Under the pieces are notes generated by a model. It did no database searches, had not been told where the DNA came from, and worked only from the letters and a program-made list of their open reading frames with translations. The position numbers were made by a program, and so were the translations under genes. From Azadirachta indica (lineage: Eukaryota > Streptophyta > Magnoliopsida > Sapindales > Meliaceae), in the NCBI GenBank assembly GCA_022749755.1, contig CM040448.1:9546481-9610480 (forward strand): 64,000 nucleotides of DNA, read 5' to 3'. Shown here one piece after another: positions 41,189 to 56,392 of the stretch (position 1 is the stretch's first letter; each line of letters opens with the position of its first letter).

Positions 41189-41215
41189 CTAGATAGCTCC
41201 GAAGTAAGATACCAT
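41189..41215 (-). promoter_or_regulatory. Short upstream ORF in the EMF2 leader
   Basis: An ATG lies 32 nt upstream of the EMF2 start in another frame and opens an 8-codon peptide (MVSYFGAI) ending in TAG six bases before the main ATG. The leader exon (41243 downwards) follows a pyrimidine-rich AG acceptor. A matching donor (CAG then GTTCG) ends an upstream untranslated exon at 41394, so the uORF sits in the second exon. Such uORFs commonly lower translation; that effect is inferred. Confidence 0.6.
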
Positions 41216-41242
41216 AGCTCCTCCAGCAAACGAACTCAAGCA

Positions 41243-41394
41243 CCTGAAAAAAATAAAAATGAAAAAAAAAAGATAACAATTAACAAACCTCGCAACAATT
41301 TCTGACGTACAAAAACAAAAAGATTATCAACTAAACGAATTAAAAAAAGAAGAAACCATTAACAAATGAACCTGATGAAAAACGAGAACGAACC
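41243..41394 (-). other. 5' UTR intron of EMF2
   Basis: On the minus strand an exon ends CTAGCAG before GTTCGTT (last exon base 41394). A T-rich tract ends in CAG before the next exon at 41243. The upstream untranslated exon probably begins somewhere in 41450-41660. Confidence 0.5.
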
Positions 41395-41859
41395 TGCTAG
41401 ATTTTGTAACCCTAAATTTCTTTAAAGACTTGTTAAGATATTGGGAGGGAGAGAGGAGAGAATTGAAGCCGTTTTGCAATACCAGAAGTTTCTTTGTTTA
41501 GGAAAATAAAAATAAATCAGAGCTTTTAAAGAGGGGGTGAGAGAGATGTGATTAACACAGTTTTCGAGATTTTGGTTTGGTTTGTTGGGTTCAGCACTTC
41601 GAGCTCTTTGTAAAACCACGTAGCGCCTTCTCGGAACTCTGCGGTCCAGTAAAGTTTTTCTAATGGTGGAAAATTTTCTATCCGATCCCTAATTTTTTCC
41701 TTAATTTCTTCGATTTTAACCATTTTCATGAGATCTGGTTTTCTACTCCACCACTTACTCAAATGTCCATTTTGTCCATAACGTTAATGTATTCACTTAC
41801 ATACCCCCAATGACTTGCACATAAAATTAAAGAGTGAGTGAGGTGACTAACGACCAATT

Positions 41860-42420
41860 TTAAAATAATTTGTTTCCATCTTACTGTAAAAATAATCAAT
41901 TTTGAAGAAAATTAATTTAGTGCTTGGTAAATTTTATTTTTAAAAGAATTGTGAATTTCAAAAACAATTTTGTCCATATACATAATAAATAATGATGAAT
42001 AAAAATTTAATTTTAAGTGTTTGTTTATATATATACCTTAAAATAATTTATAAGAAAAAATGCAAAATTTTTAATTATATATTCAAAATAAATTAATTAG
42101 TAATAAAAAATTTTAATTTTAACAATTTTATTTTCTAATTAAAGCTGAAAATTAATAGTTATTTTAGGGTTAATTTTGAGTTTTTATAATTTTAAATGGA
42201 TACATTTAGTATTATATAAATAAAACTATTATTCAAAATTAGATTTTAAAAAAAATAACTCTTTTTTTTAACTTTTTAAAATTTGTTATAAAATAAAATA
42301 ATTTTAACAAAAGTGGCTATAAAAAAAATTAACCAAACATTTAAAATGACTTTTGCGTACCCAAAATTATTTTTGTGTCATCAAATAGTAATTTTAAATG
42401 AACTCTAATTATAAAATTTA
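41860..42420. repeat. Dispersed AT-rich repeat, copy 1
   Basis: The segment shares ordered blocks with 62650-63100 in the same orientation: ACCTTAAAATAATTTATA, AAAATTTTTAATTATAT, TTATTTTAGGGTTA, TTTTTATAATTT and ACTTTTG followed by AAAATTATTTTT. It is non-coding and probably a MITE family. The borders are uncertain. Confidence 0.55.
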
Positions 42421-44292
42421 ATATATATAAATTTAAATAATATATTTATTTTTTATTCATAATATTTTAATATAAATATATAGAAACAAATGATTTGACA
42501 TATTATATCTTTATAGAATTTATATAATATAAAATAAACTTACTCAAATATTTGTATTTAGTCTTAAGTCAAAATTTTAATATGTTAATTAAAAAATTAA
42601 AATACTCAAATAATTGGAACTAAATTATCTACATAATAAAGAAATACACTAACTATCAATTGATAATGTCAATATCCTATTTCCATGAAATTTAATTCAA
42701 GTTCAAATTCTACTCGTACCAAATTTTCAAAAAGCCCACTAATTTATACTAAAAGAGTATATGAAAATGGTTGAATACTCATTAATTTCAAAATAGTCAA
42801 TTATAGAATGTATAGCCTATGGTGCTTTGTTGTACATTGCTTTATAGAAAAAATTGTAAAAATTATTGTTCAACTAAAACTAATTTTAACCAAAATCTTA
42901 ACCACTGTGATTTCAAAACTAAATAGAAGTATAATAATAATTTAAAAATTGTACTTGGTCCTTCTATTGTCTTCTTAAAATTAAGTAAAATTAAAATAAT
43001 TTATATATATATTCTTAACATCTATAATCAACAATGCTTAATTTTTCTCAATAAAATTCTATTTTAATCAACACTCAATTAAAAATTTATAATAGCATTA
43101 AATATTAAATTAAAAGATTATGTAACTAATCATTTTCTTTAGATTAATATAGGGTTATTAAGTTTAAAAAAAAAAGTTAAAAGCGTAGAAAGTGATTATT
43201 AATTTATTTTTTAAATTAATGGGTTTGCACTGATTATTTATTGAAAATAGTTTGTATTCATAAATTTAAGTCAAACAGTAGGAGTACTGAATGAAATTGT
43301 CCCTTTCTAACAGGATAAGACGCGCACGATTACCGTGTTTCACATTTCAATTTTACTATTATTTTTTTTTTAACTAAATATTCTGTGAGCTTCAAAATTA
43401 TTTTATATTTCTTAAATATAGTCGAAATAATTTGGGGATGATAATGCTTCCGCTAATAAGTTAGTGATAAATTGCTTATCCCTATTCTATTTTAAGACTC
43501 AAGTCACAATTCTAGATTTTATTTTAAAAAATGAAAACTAAAGTTCTAAACATTTTAATACTATATCTAAATATATTTTGACCACTTTATATCATTAAAA
43601 AATTGACTAAAACAATAAAAAGTTGTTTTTTTTTTAAAAAATATCACATTTCTACTAATATTTAACTAAAAATCTATTATATTTAATCAAAGATTTACTG
43701 AAATTTTTTTGAGAAAATAACCTGCACTTATGTACACTTACATCCAAAGAAACTGCCTTCATTATAGAAAGAGTATTTTATTTAAATATTTTTGTCAAAA
43801 TCCCACAATATGTGAGAATTCCTACTAACTACGTTGATAAAAAAGAGTGTATTTTGACCATCAAAGTTAAACTTTGATGGCTAAAAGTAGTTGAAATTGT
43901 AGTTATGAAATAAAATATTTTAACATTAAAATAATCATCATTCATAAATTAGTGATCAATTTAAAGATACTAAAAGATGCTCTGTGCTTGTGATTTTACA
44001 TACCAAATTACTAGTACTAGTTTTCAAACACTCATAAATTTCAAAATAACTTCCCCTACAAAACATTAAATTCTTATATTTTACTATTATCTCCTTATTT
44101 TTCGTAAACACATAATTATTTGAGAGCGTCAAATATATTTTAAATCACCTGAATTACTAATATTATATAAAAAAGTTATCAAAAATTTAAATTTTTGGTT
44201 AGATTTGTTATGACATAGCTCGCAAAATATTACATACAATTCAAATGAAATTAGTCTCCACTTTTTAAAAGGAAAATTGATTTTTACTTTAT

Positions 44293-44440
44293 ACTTGAAA
44301 AGAGTGGTTGGCTTTGTTGGTAAGCTAAGCCAACATCTTGATGTGGTTGAGGCCGGTTCAGCCAAGTTACGTCAGGACGTGGTGTAAGATTGAAAGGCTT
44401 GAGGAAATATAGTTACGTCTCTATTACAAGCTATAACTTT
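44293..44440 (+). mobile_element. Possible tRNA-related SINE remnant
   Basis: A GC-richer island in AT-rich DNA begins GTGGTTGGCTTTGTTGGTAAG (A-box-like) and has GGCCGGTTCAGCC (weak B-box-like) 50 bases later. No clear 3' end was found. It could be chance or another element. Confidence 0.3.
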
Positions 44441-45171
44441 TGGCACTGTGGTAAGGGTATGATCTTAGAGGCTTTAAAGTAATATTAATTAGGAATAATT
44501 TTACAAAATCTAATCAAATATAAAAGTATAAATTTCTACTAATTTTTTTTTTTTACTTTATAGTACAAATTTAGTATGTGTACTAGTACTAATATAGCAA
44601 AGAAATTAGAAGAAAAAGACAAGTTATTGACAAGAATTCCCACAAAATTAACTACCTTAAAATGAAAAAACCTAACAATCGTATGGATTTTGGGATTTCT
44701 TTTGTCAATAGAGCAAAATCTTAATAATATTAATGAGTCTAATTATGGCATAATAAAATCTTATCCATCTTCAATTTATTTTATTTTTTAAGTTAGTTTT
44801 CTTTACAGCCAAGTAACACCCTATATTTACCAAATTTAAGACGTAATAATTTTAGGAAGTGATATATATTTAATTCCATGCTTCATAGTATATAGTAATT
44901 TCTTGAATAGTGGGATTTCTTGAAGATGACCTTCATCAATATCACTTCTTTAATATCTAATTTATTAATTTATCCAATTATTAATTACCCAATAATATTT
45001 GTAGACAGAGGATATATAGCTGCTTGGTTTCACTCTTAAGAAGTTATACAAAATCCCAACTCTTTAATGCTTCCCAAAATTGATTAACCTTTGGAGTTGC
45101 CAAATATTTGTTTCCCAAACAGTAAAATATTTCCAAGGTTACGTGAGCTAAAGTATAGGAAAATTAAAGCC

Positions 45172-45183
45172 TGTATATATATC
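45172..45183 (+). promoter_or_regulatory. Candidate TATA box of the first MYB-related gene
   Basis: TGTATATATATC stands about 100 bases before the start codon. A TTACGTGAGC word (ACGT core, G-box-like) lies at about 45139. Another TATATAG word at about 45012 is an alternative. Confidence 0.45.
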
Positions 45184-45281
45184 AAACGAGGGAAAACCTA
45201 GTTGGGAATGTGCTTATATTGTTCTTGATCATACCATTATTCTCCCTGGGGTTTCGTTTTGATATAAAATTAACTCAAGAG

Positions 45282-46679
45282 ATGGTGAAAGAAACAATCA
45301 GAAAGTGTTCACATTGTGGGCACAATGGGCACAACTCAAGAACTTGTAATGGGAAGGGTTGTATCAGGCTTTTTGGTGTGAATATTTCGGGCCAAATCCA
45401 GGATCACTCTATTATGACGAAGAGTGTCAGCTTGGACAGTTTACAGTCTCTTGCAGTTGCAGATAAGTTGAATGCTCATGTTGATGATGAAGGGTATCTC
45501 TCTGATGGACCAATTCATTATAAACGACACAAAGCTGCTCACGAAAGGAGAAAGGGTATAGTTCTAGATTCAATTTTCTATTCTCTCCGATGTTTTATCT
45601 TTATGATTTTGGATTTCTCATTATATGTTGGAGGCACTTTTGTGTTCTCCGGATGTTTATCCAATATTTTACAAGCCCTGTTAGTTGTTTGGCATGCAGA
45701 GAGTTAACATGGTTTGAATTTGATTAGGCAAGCCGTGGACAGAGGATGAACACCGAGTGTTTTTAGCTGGTTTGAAATCACTTGGAAAGGGCGATTGGAA
45801 AGGAATTTCAAAGAACTTTGTTACAAGCAGGACCCCAACCCAAGTCGCTAGCCATGCACAAAAATATTTTCTTAGACAAGCTTCAACCGATAAGAAGAAT
45901 CGCAGAACAAGTCTCTTCGACATGCCGTTCAAAGAACCTCCTGTAAATCTCTCTCTCGCTCTCTTTCTCAATTACAGACCGTACACATTAATTAATGTGC
46001 ACTTTTTCCTTCATCTTTATTCTGTATTATAAGTTGAGTTGATGGTTTTACAGGCTTTATCTCCTCCTCAATCTCCCCTCCTTCCACCGAAAACTGTGGC
46101 TACAACTTCATCACAAGTAAGTTTACAAATCCATTATCATCATTTGATTTACTATACACCAACGATTTTATAGGATTCTTAGTCAAAGTACTGCCAACAC
46201 AGGTAAATCAGACAATGAATCGCTTCCCAAATCTTTGCTTGGATCCTGTTGTTCCTGTTGCAGCAATTGGTGGTATTCCAAGGCCTAGTTATCTTGGAAT
46301 CCCATACATGGTAAGAATCAATTCAAGTTATAAACCCGTTATTGCAATCAATCAAATTCCTGAATCACTTATTTGATATTCCTCATGTTTTTCATAGTTC
46401 CCAGTGCTCAGTAATGGTCAGAGCTCTTCAGGAACTAGTTCATTCATTCGGGAAATGAATATTCAGAGGCAAAATTATGTCTACATGCCTGGAATCCTCC
46501 GAAATTTTACTCCTCGACGGTCTGAGAATACAGCTTCACAGCAGCAACAGATAATGATACAAGCAGGTCAGAAAACTTCAAAGGAAAGAGATAATTTAGA
46601 GCTTAAAATCGGACCTCCTCAATCTCCACGAAGAGCAGATGTGTCTTCTCAGACGTTTGGAGGTGTCCCAGTAATATGA
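45282..46679 (+). CDS. MYB-related transcription factor, SHAQKYF class with zinc knuckle
   Basis: Five exons were traced: 45282-45555, 45728-45942, 46054-46116, 46203-46310, 46398-46679. They join in frame to 942 nt, 313 aa. Residues 9-22 form a CCHC zinc knuckle (C-x2-C-x4-H-x4-C). RLFGV at 29-33 is the known (R/K)LFGV repression motif. A single MYB repeat spans about 93-142 and ends in SHAQKYF (133-139). Near the C-terminus LELKIG resembles an LxLxL EAR repression motif. This is the architecture of plant MYBS3/KUA1-like one-repeat regulators, nuclear proteins that bind TATCCA/I-box-type sites and often repress. The start was chosen because the zinc knuckle begins right after this ATG; upstream in-frame sequence is leader. 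It stands tandem with a shorter paralogue 1.25 kb downstream. Its target genes are unknown. Confidence 0.93.
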
Positions 46680-47835
46680 AATTCTCAGTTTGTTAAATTT
46701 TTTAGGGGAGCAAATTTTTCAAGTTTTTGGCCATTTTTGGTTATCTGAGAGATTTACAATTGAGCTTTAACTTAATCAATAGAATTAGAATTTAATTCTT
46801 TTTCAAGTAGGTTTCTTGAAATACTATTCTTTTATTTGGATCCTCTGATATATATCTCCATTTTTAAGGTTTTATATTTGTCAAGTTTTGAATTGGGAAA
46901 AGTCCAATTTCTTCCCTGCTATTTTAGATAATAACCATCTATGTAGCATAATTTGTATTTGTAGGAATATACTAAAGAAGTGGTGGTGCAATCCTATTTG
47001 AATTAATTTTCTTAAATTTTTAAAATAATTCTTATTAGTATATTGCTTTGTGGTTAATAATCCTTATATATGAAGAAGAAAACAAATAAAAAATATAATA
47101 ACAGAGATGTGTGGATGAATTTGTGTAAGTAATTAATTTGTATGTGTGGTTAATTTGTGTAAATAATTTGTATTTTGGGAACATACTAAGTGTGCAAGGG
47201 CAAGAACAATATCCAAAAACACCCAGAACAAATATACAACCACAGAAAATCATTAGTAAAGCAATTGTCTAAGCTTCATAAATTAATAGGGCCATAAATT
47301 ATTTCATATTTTATGTTATTTTATTTTAATACAGACATTGTTGTCCATTGGAATTACCTCTAAATAATTTATTTATTTGTCGATAACTTTATCAACCCAA
47401 ATTTTTATGTTAAGAATAATTGATTTCTAACCTTAAATTTATTATTCCCCTAAAATCTCTCCAACTTATTTTGAAAAGAACATGTCACTTGGCTGGGGCA
47501 TAAATTAATTGAACCAAAAGTAAAGTCAAAAAGTAAACTCTTAATAAAAACCGTGTAGCCGTTGCTTAATTTAACCCCCACTTACCTTATTTGATTCTAG
47601 TTTCCTCTTCTGTTTTTCGACTTTTTCGATTTTGACTACACAAATCTACGTTAAGATCTTTGTTTATTAACTGGGTTTTAGTCCAGTTCTTGTAATCCTT
47701 TCAGCACTTTCCAAAACTACCCTATTTGTAAAATTCAATAAGGAAGAATAAAATCTTAAATAAACGTATCAATAAAAGATATTTCCCAAATTAAGAAGGC
47801 TTGGTAAAGGTAATATGTTGCAGGAAAGGAATGTA
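46680..47835. other. Spacer between the two MYB-related genes
   Basis: It contains the 3' UTR of the first gene and the promoter of the second. No other gene was seen. Confidence 0.6.
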
Positions 47836-47841
47836 AACATG

Positions 47842-47850
47842 TATATAAAC
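47842..47850 (+). promoter_or_regulatory. TATA box of the second MYB-related gene
   Basis: TATATAAAC stands about 80 bases before the start codon, a normal distance that would give a leader of about 50 nt. Confidence 0.6.
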
Positions 47851-47930
47851 ACAAAGAAGCCTGCTGGAAAATCCACTGAGTCTGGTAAAATTCTTGGGAA
47901 ATTATTGTTTTATCTCTTCACACAGCAGAG

Positions 47931-49165
47931 ATGGACTCACGAATGTGTAAACCGAAGGCTTGCTTTAAGCTTTTCGGTGTGAATATTTTAGACAAAAAAT
48001 CCATTGAAAGGACTGTTAGCATGGGAAATTTGCAGCCTCGGTATACAAAACTCGAACAACGGGCTCCCTCCAAGAGACCCAGAACTGAAAAGCGTATGTA
48101 TATTCTTTTATATATATATATATGATTTCGTGGTTTTGGTTTCTTGTGATTATTATTAATATATTGTTGTTATTGTTTTTTTTGACTTAATCAGGGAAGC
48201 CATGGACAGAGAGAGAGCACAGAATGTTTTTAGAAGGGTTGAAAATTCATGGGAAAGGTAAGTGGAAAAGAATCTCGGAATCTCATGTGATAACCAGAAC
48301 TCCAATGCAGATTGCTAGTCATGCACAGAAGTTCTTCATAAGACAAGCTTTAGGGGATAAGGGGAGGAATAGATCAAGCATCTTTGACTCATCATCCTCT
48401 GAAGAATTTGTAATCTCTCTTTCTGATCTCTTTTACTCTCCTGTTCAGTTCGCACATACATATAGGAATGGTTTTATATATTGCTTTGGTTTGTTTTATG
48501 AATTTACAGGCTCTGGTTCCTCTTCAAGATTCTCCACCTTCAGCGGAAACTATGAATAACACTTCATCTCAGGTAAATCCATGGTGTTTTGAATTTAATA
48601 AATACACAACATCATCCTTGTGTAATGGGTTTTTTGTACTCATTGCATTGCATGCAGGTCAGTGCCTCTTCTTCTGCTATGCCGTTCAAGCAACACCCAG
48701 ATATTCCAGAACAGGTGAAATTGAAATCCCATTTGCAATAGGAATTTAAAGTAATTTCTATTAACAATCAATCATATTATTAGCAATCTCATTTACTCTT
48801 GAAGGCTAGTACCTCAAGTCAGGCTCTTAATCCAGTCATCACAAAAGCAGCAAATCACGGCAATCCATTTCCAAATTACCTGGGGATTCGTTGTTTGGTA
48901 AGAGCCAATCTGATTCTTGCCTGTTTGAATTACAACTGCTATATCTTAATTATTTATATTTGCAATGAACTCTCAGAGGCCGTGTTATGTGAATGTTGCT
49001 GGAAATGGAAACCTGGGAAAGTTAATTTTCCTACCACCTGCTGTGGTCCACCCGTTAAGTATAGCAGCACCAACAGAGTCATCTCAACAAGACATGTTGG
49101 AAGCAGATCCCGAGATTTCAATTGAAGAAGATCTTTTAGAGCTAAAACTTGGATCATCTCAATGA
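47931..49165 (+). CDS. MYB-related transcription factor, SHAQKYF class, paralogue without zinc knuckle
   Basis: Six exons were traced: 47931-48093, 48195-48409, 48510-48572, 48658-48714, 48805-48897, 48977-49165. They join in frame to 780 nt, 259 aa. Exons 2 (215 nt) and 3 (63 nt) have exactly the same length and phase as in the upstream gene, so this is a tandem duplicate. The protein starts MDSRMCKPKA and goes straight to KLFGV (13-17); the CCHC zinc knuckle of its neighbour is absent. The MYB repeat (about 56-105) ends SHAQKFF (96-102). The C-terminus has LELKL (251-255), a good LxLxL EAR repression motif. It is probably a nuclear repressor. The splice site chosen for exon 6 is the least certain. 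Confidence 0.9.
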
Positions 49166-49665
49166 CTATCTCAATCATTTGAAGCCATTAGAGTAGCAAT
49201 ACAATTTTCTATTTTATATAATGTTCATTTTTTTGTTTTCCTTTTAATTCTCCAAGGAGCGTACAAGTATTACAGTTATATAACTAAAGTTTACATTGAT
49301 TAATAAAGTTAAGAATTATATTTGCGGTAGATTTTGTAATTACTATGCTACTTCTGTTATAGCCATTTGCACATATAATTTATTTATAACTTAAATAACT
49401 ATGCATGTTCACACAATAAATGTAACATCTTTCGGAATCAAATTTGAGGAAAAAAATTTAAATAAGAACATTTGCTACTATCAAGCAACACAATCATTTG
49501 TACATGCCATGTAATAGTAAATATAAACTGAAAGAATGAGAACTTTCACAATAACTTACAAAAAAAAAGCAAACCTTCTTATAATTTTATAAGGTAGGAA
49601 TAGTTTTCTCTGGCTCCTACGAGGGAATTGAGATAATGCTAACCATGAATAAATCAGATAAACGA
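49166..49665. other. Convergent 3' ends of MYB-related and RABD2-type genes
   Basis: About 500 bases hold the tail-to-tail 3' untranslated regions. No further gene was seen. Confidence 0.6.
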
Positions 49666-52769
<3,104 letters not shown>

Positions 52770-52855
52770 GACTGCTAGATCTTGGGTTCGCCCAGAATCG
52801 AACCGGTCCAGCCCCAATTGGACCGGGTTTTGGTACAGAAAAGCTGAAAAGGTAA

Positions 52856-52859
<4 letters not shown>

Positions 52860-52907
<48 letters not shown>
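52860..52907. repeat. (GA)n microsatellite in the RABD2 leader
   Basis: About 23 GA units lie 90 bases upstream of the RABD2 start, which is a CT run on the coding strand. CT-rich microsatellites are common in plant 5' leaders. Long ORFs over it on both strands are products of the repeat. Confidence 0.97.
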
Positions 52908-52908
<1 letters not shown>

Positions 52909-53169
52909 CAGCGAAAAAGGCAACGAAATAAAGCAAGCGCAGATGAAACCGAAGCTTTCGGAGTCTTTATGCTGGTCAAAATTGAACTCCCGGTTAAAGA
53001 TACTTTGGTCGAGGGTTATGATTCGGTGTAGCATTTCTACGCGATTGTTCAGTAACAGAAGTTTTAATTTGGTACAATTACAAATAAGTACATATACTTT
53101 GGTGGAATATGAAGTTAGTCGTATGATTCTCATTGTTAGTCACATAAATCCCTCCTATTTTTCATCTTA

Positions 53170-55468
53170 ATTAATTAAATCCCTTAACTAAAAGTCCGAT
53201 AACTCTCCCCCTATTTTTTTTAATTTTTTAATTTTTTATTTATAAATATTACAAGAAAATGATCTAAATTATTCTCCTACCTTTTAAATTCTTTTATACC
53301 ATCTAGGAGAGTTTATTAGTTAAACTAACTAGCAGCCGCAATCCCATTATTTTTGTTTTCATAATTACACAATAAGCATAAAATACTTTTTTATTATTCA
53401 ACGATAATATATCCTAAAAATTTTCGTGAAATGAGATATTAGTTTATTCATAATTTTATTTTATTTTATTCGTCATGCCATATCAATCATATTATATTTA
53501 TTTTATATGGCATGATAGTTAATATATTTTAGATTTTAATAATATATTCTCAACATACATTATTATACATATTAAATCAACTAATAGGAAAAAGGCATTT
53601 TTGTGCAGTGAAATGCTATCACAGATATAATTATATTACAATAAATTCTCTTAGTAAAACCCCAATTTGAACGGTGTTAAAATTTTTCTTGTCAATGTTA
53701 GTAAGTTAAGATGTAATTATATTACAAAGTTTATGTGACATTGTATTTGATATAATTATAACTAGTAACTTACATTATATTTAATGTGACATCTTCCTTT
53801 TTTTTTTTTTTGTTTGACACAATTATTACTATCAACAAGAGTTTATAAACCCTTAAAATTTGTTTTTAATTGGTAACATAATCATATATCAACTAATTTT
53901 TTTTTAAATTTGAATTTTGTGGTTTCGCGACACTAAAAAAAGGTGTCGTTTTGGGATGGAAAATATTTATCCTAAAATTATATTATTTGTTTCTCAATAT
54001 ATTTAGTGGCAAAAAGTATGTCATAATTTATGTGTTAATCATAGGGTGAAATTTGTTTATGTATATCACTTTATTTGTCATTAGCTAATTATTGTCCAAT
54101 AATTACAGATATTGATGATAAATAGATTTAAAGATAAAAAGTCACCACAAAATCATTTGAGACAAATAAAATTGTCAATAGTAAGTATTTCTTTACAATT
54201 GGACCATATGGAAGGTACCTAATTTTTACCCAATTCTACAAGAGCTAGTAAAGAATTAGATTCAACAAAGATTATCGAAACTAAATACTTATTAAGAGAT
54301 AGAAAAACTTTTATATTCAAAATTTTAATTGTGTTAGAGCATGCACAAATTTTAAGTTTTTTCTTATAATTCTTTTTTTCAAAAGATTAGAGTACATACA
54401 GTTCTATTAATCTATAGCTGCCCAAAACATCAGGTTATTTCCGTTTTCAATCAACCAATTCATCAAACAGTTAACAAATATAAGAAAGATTTGTTGAGCA
54501 TAATTTTTTAAATAAAACTTTTTTAAATAAATTTTTTATTCGTAAAGTTTTTATAAACAAAATTTTTAACAAAAATTTATTAATTGTTTAATTGTCATAA
54601 ATAATTTTTAAAAAATTTGAATAATTACTCTAATAGACAAAATTTTTAATATTTTATTTTAAAAAAATAATAAAAAAATTTTAAAATAAAATAAAAATAT
54701 TTTAAATAATTTTATCGTTTAAAAAAAGTGGAGAAGCTTTAATTTCAAAAGTTTAAATTTTAATTTCATTTAGCACAAAAAATAAATTTTTTAATATGAA
54801 ATGCCCTTCTCCAGTGCTAACCATATGACATATAAATATTATAAAAAGAATTTTGTTTTTAAAAAAACCTCTTTACCTAATAAAAAATGTAAATCAAACG
54901 GACATGAAAGAATACACATGTAAGAAGTTAACAAGACTTAGCAATTAATGTAGAATCAAAATATTTTCTATGAGGAGACATTTAATGACAATTTATTTCA
55001 ATCAACGTCAAAATATCATGAAAATTATTAGTAATATGCCACCAATTATTTCTCTAAACGTCAATTTTATGGCAGTCAAATTTTGCTATTATTATAAGAA
55101 GTCCAAATTTAGGAATCTTAAGAGAAGAGATTTTTAGTTTTGATTTGAAATGTTAAATTATTTGAAAGGTATGATCTTGTTTTAAAAATTTTATTTCATT
55201 TTTTCATAATTAAACTATCTATTAAAAATAATTACACAATTTTTATCAAGATATTATGACAATCAAACAATATAAAAAAAATTTAGTTAAAAGTTTTATT
55301 ATAAAAACTCTGTTATAAACATAAAAGACTTTAAAATAAAATTTATTGAACACTAATTCAATAATCTCAAACAGTTCGAAATTAAAATTAAAAAAAAAAA
55401 ACAGGTGGACCTTGAAGTGCTTAAGTGCAGTCATTAATCTTCAAATTAAGATAAATAAAACTACATAT
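53170..55468. other. AT-rich intergenic DNA, no gene seen
   Basis: The first part is the RABD2 upstream region. A T-rich/A-rich patch at 54490-54720 is of very low complexity. No reading frame or repeat with clear borders was found. Confidence 0.6.
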
Positions 55469-55975
55469 TCACTTGAATATTCTTTTCCCAAATTTCCTCA
55501 AAGCTTTGTTTGTAATTTCTTCAGGTTTGTCAATGTCCACTGGTAAAATGCTAGTTTGAGTACCATCACTATCACTATCTATGTCTCCTTCAATTGTCAA
55601 TCCTTCAATCTTTGCTGCTTTCAATCCCATTTCCACATCTTCATAAACAATTTCATCTCATATCATATCAAAGAATTAATTTCAATTCAGTGAATGAATT
55701 TAAAACTTGGTAACAACACTTACTTGGATTAGAGAAGAGCCATAGAACAAGAGCACACAGAGCAGCACGACAGGGATGAAGTGCACAGCGTTCTCAGCAA
55801 ATCTGATACGTGATTTCTCCTTCTTAACAATCTCCTCGTTGGGTTGGTACGCAGGCGGCTGCTCGTCGCCTTCAGCCGACGTCGATGGTGACGATCTCTG
55901 CGCCGGAACTGGCTTTGACGACGTGTACATGAAGGGGTCATCGGAGACTCGGCCCCAACTCACCGATCTGTACAT
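55469..55975 (-). CDS. Small single-span membrane protein, family not recognised
   Basis: Exon 1 starts at 55975 (MYRSVSWGRVSDDPF) and runs to a strong donor after 55724 (CAA then GTAAGT). It has a Ser/Pro-rich, probably cytosolic start and, after a basic stretch (KKEKSRIRF), one hydrophobic segment of about 20 residues (VHFIPVVLLCVLLFYGSSLI). A downstream open frame (about 55638-55469) reads VEMGLKAAKIEG, then an acidic DSDSD stretch and KALRKFGKRIFK before a stop; it looks coding and is likely the second exon. The strong donor does not put it in frame; a second GT four bases further on (A then GTGTTG) does. If the intron is kept the protein is 91 aa and ends VSVVTKF. Function unknown. Confidence 0.6.
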
Positions 55976-55979
55976 AATC

Positions 55980-56392
55980 TACACGAATTTATTTGCCGTT
56001 TGAGTAGAGAAAAGACAAAAGGAAAATTCAAGAAAATAAAAATATTTCATCTATGTTTATGTTAAAATGGTTCCTATCTATTTAGTTCTGTTTTTTGCCC
56101 TCAGCTACCGAATTTAGGGCCCGGTTTTTCGGCATCTTAACGATTGGATTATTTCTTCATTTATGTGAATATAAATTAGAAAATTGTTTTAACCGTTTGA
56201 TTGATTTTCGAAAGGAATGAAATCTTATCTTCATCTTTTTCACAAGCATCAATTTTAGGAAGGCCAGTAAAAACCACGATTTCAATTCCTTTAAAAAAAT
56301 AAACCGATCCAATAATTCTGAATTATACAAAATTGCTGGAAGATATATAAAAGTGACACAGATAAAGACTAAAGAGGTAAAGGGTACAAGTA
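55980..56392. other. Spacer between membrane-protein gene and first dioxygenase
   Basis: Promoter of the small membrane-protein gene and 3' region of the dioxygenase pseudogene. No gene seen. Confidence 0.6.

Larger units (their letters stand above)
41660..45165. other. AT-rich spacer between EMF2 and the MYB pair
   Basis: No gene was seen. It serves as shared upstream DNA of two divergent genes (EMF2 minus, MYB-related plus) and contains the repeat at 41860-42420 and a tRNA-promoter-like segment near 44293. Confidence 0.6.
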
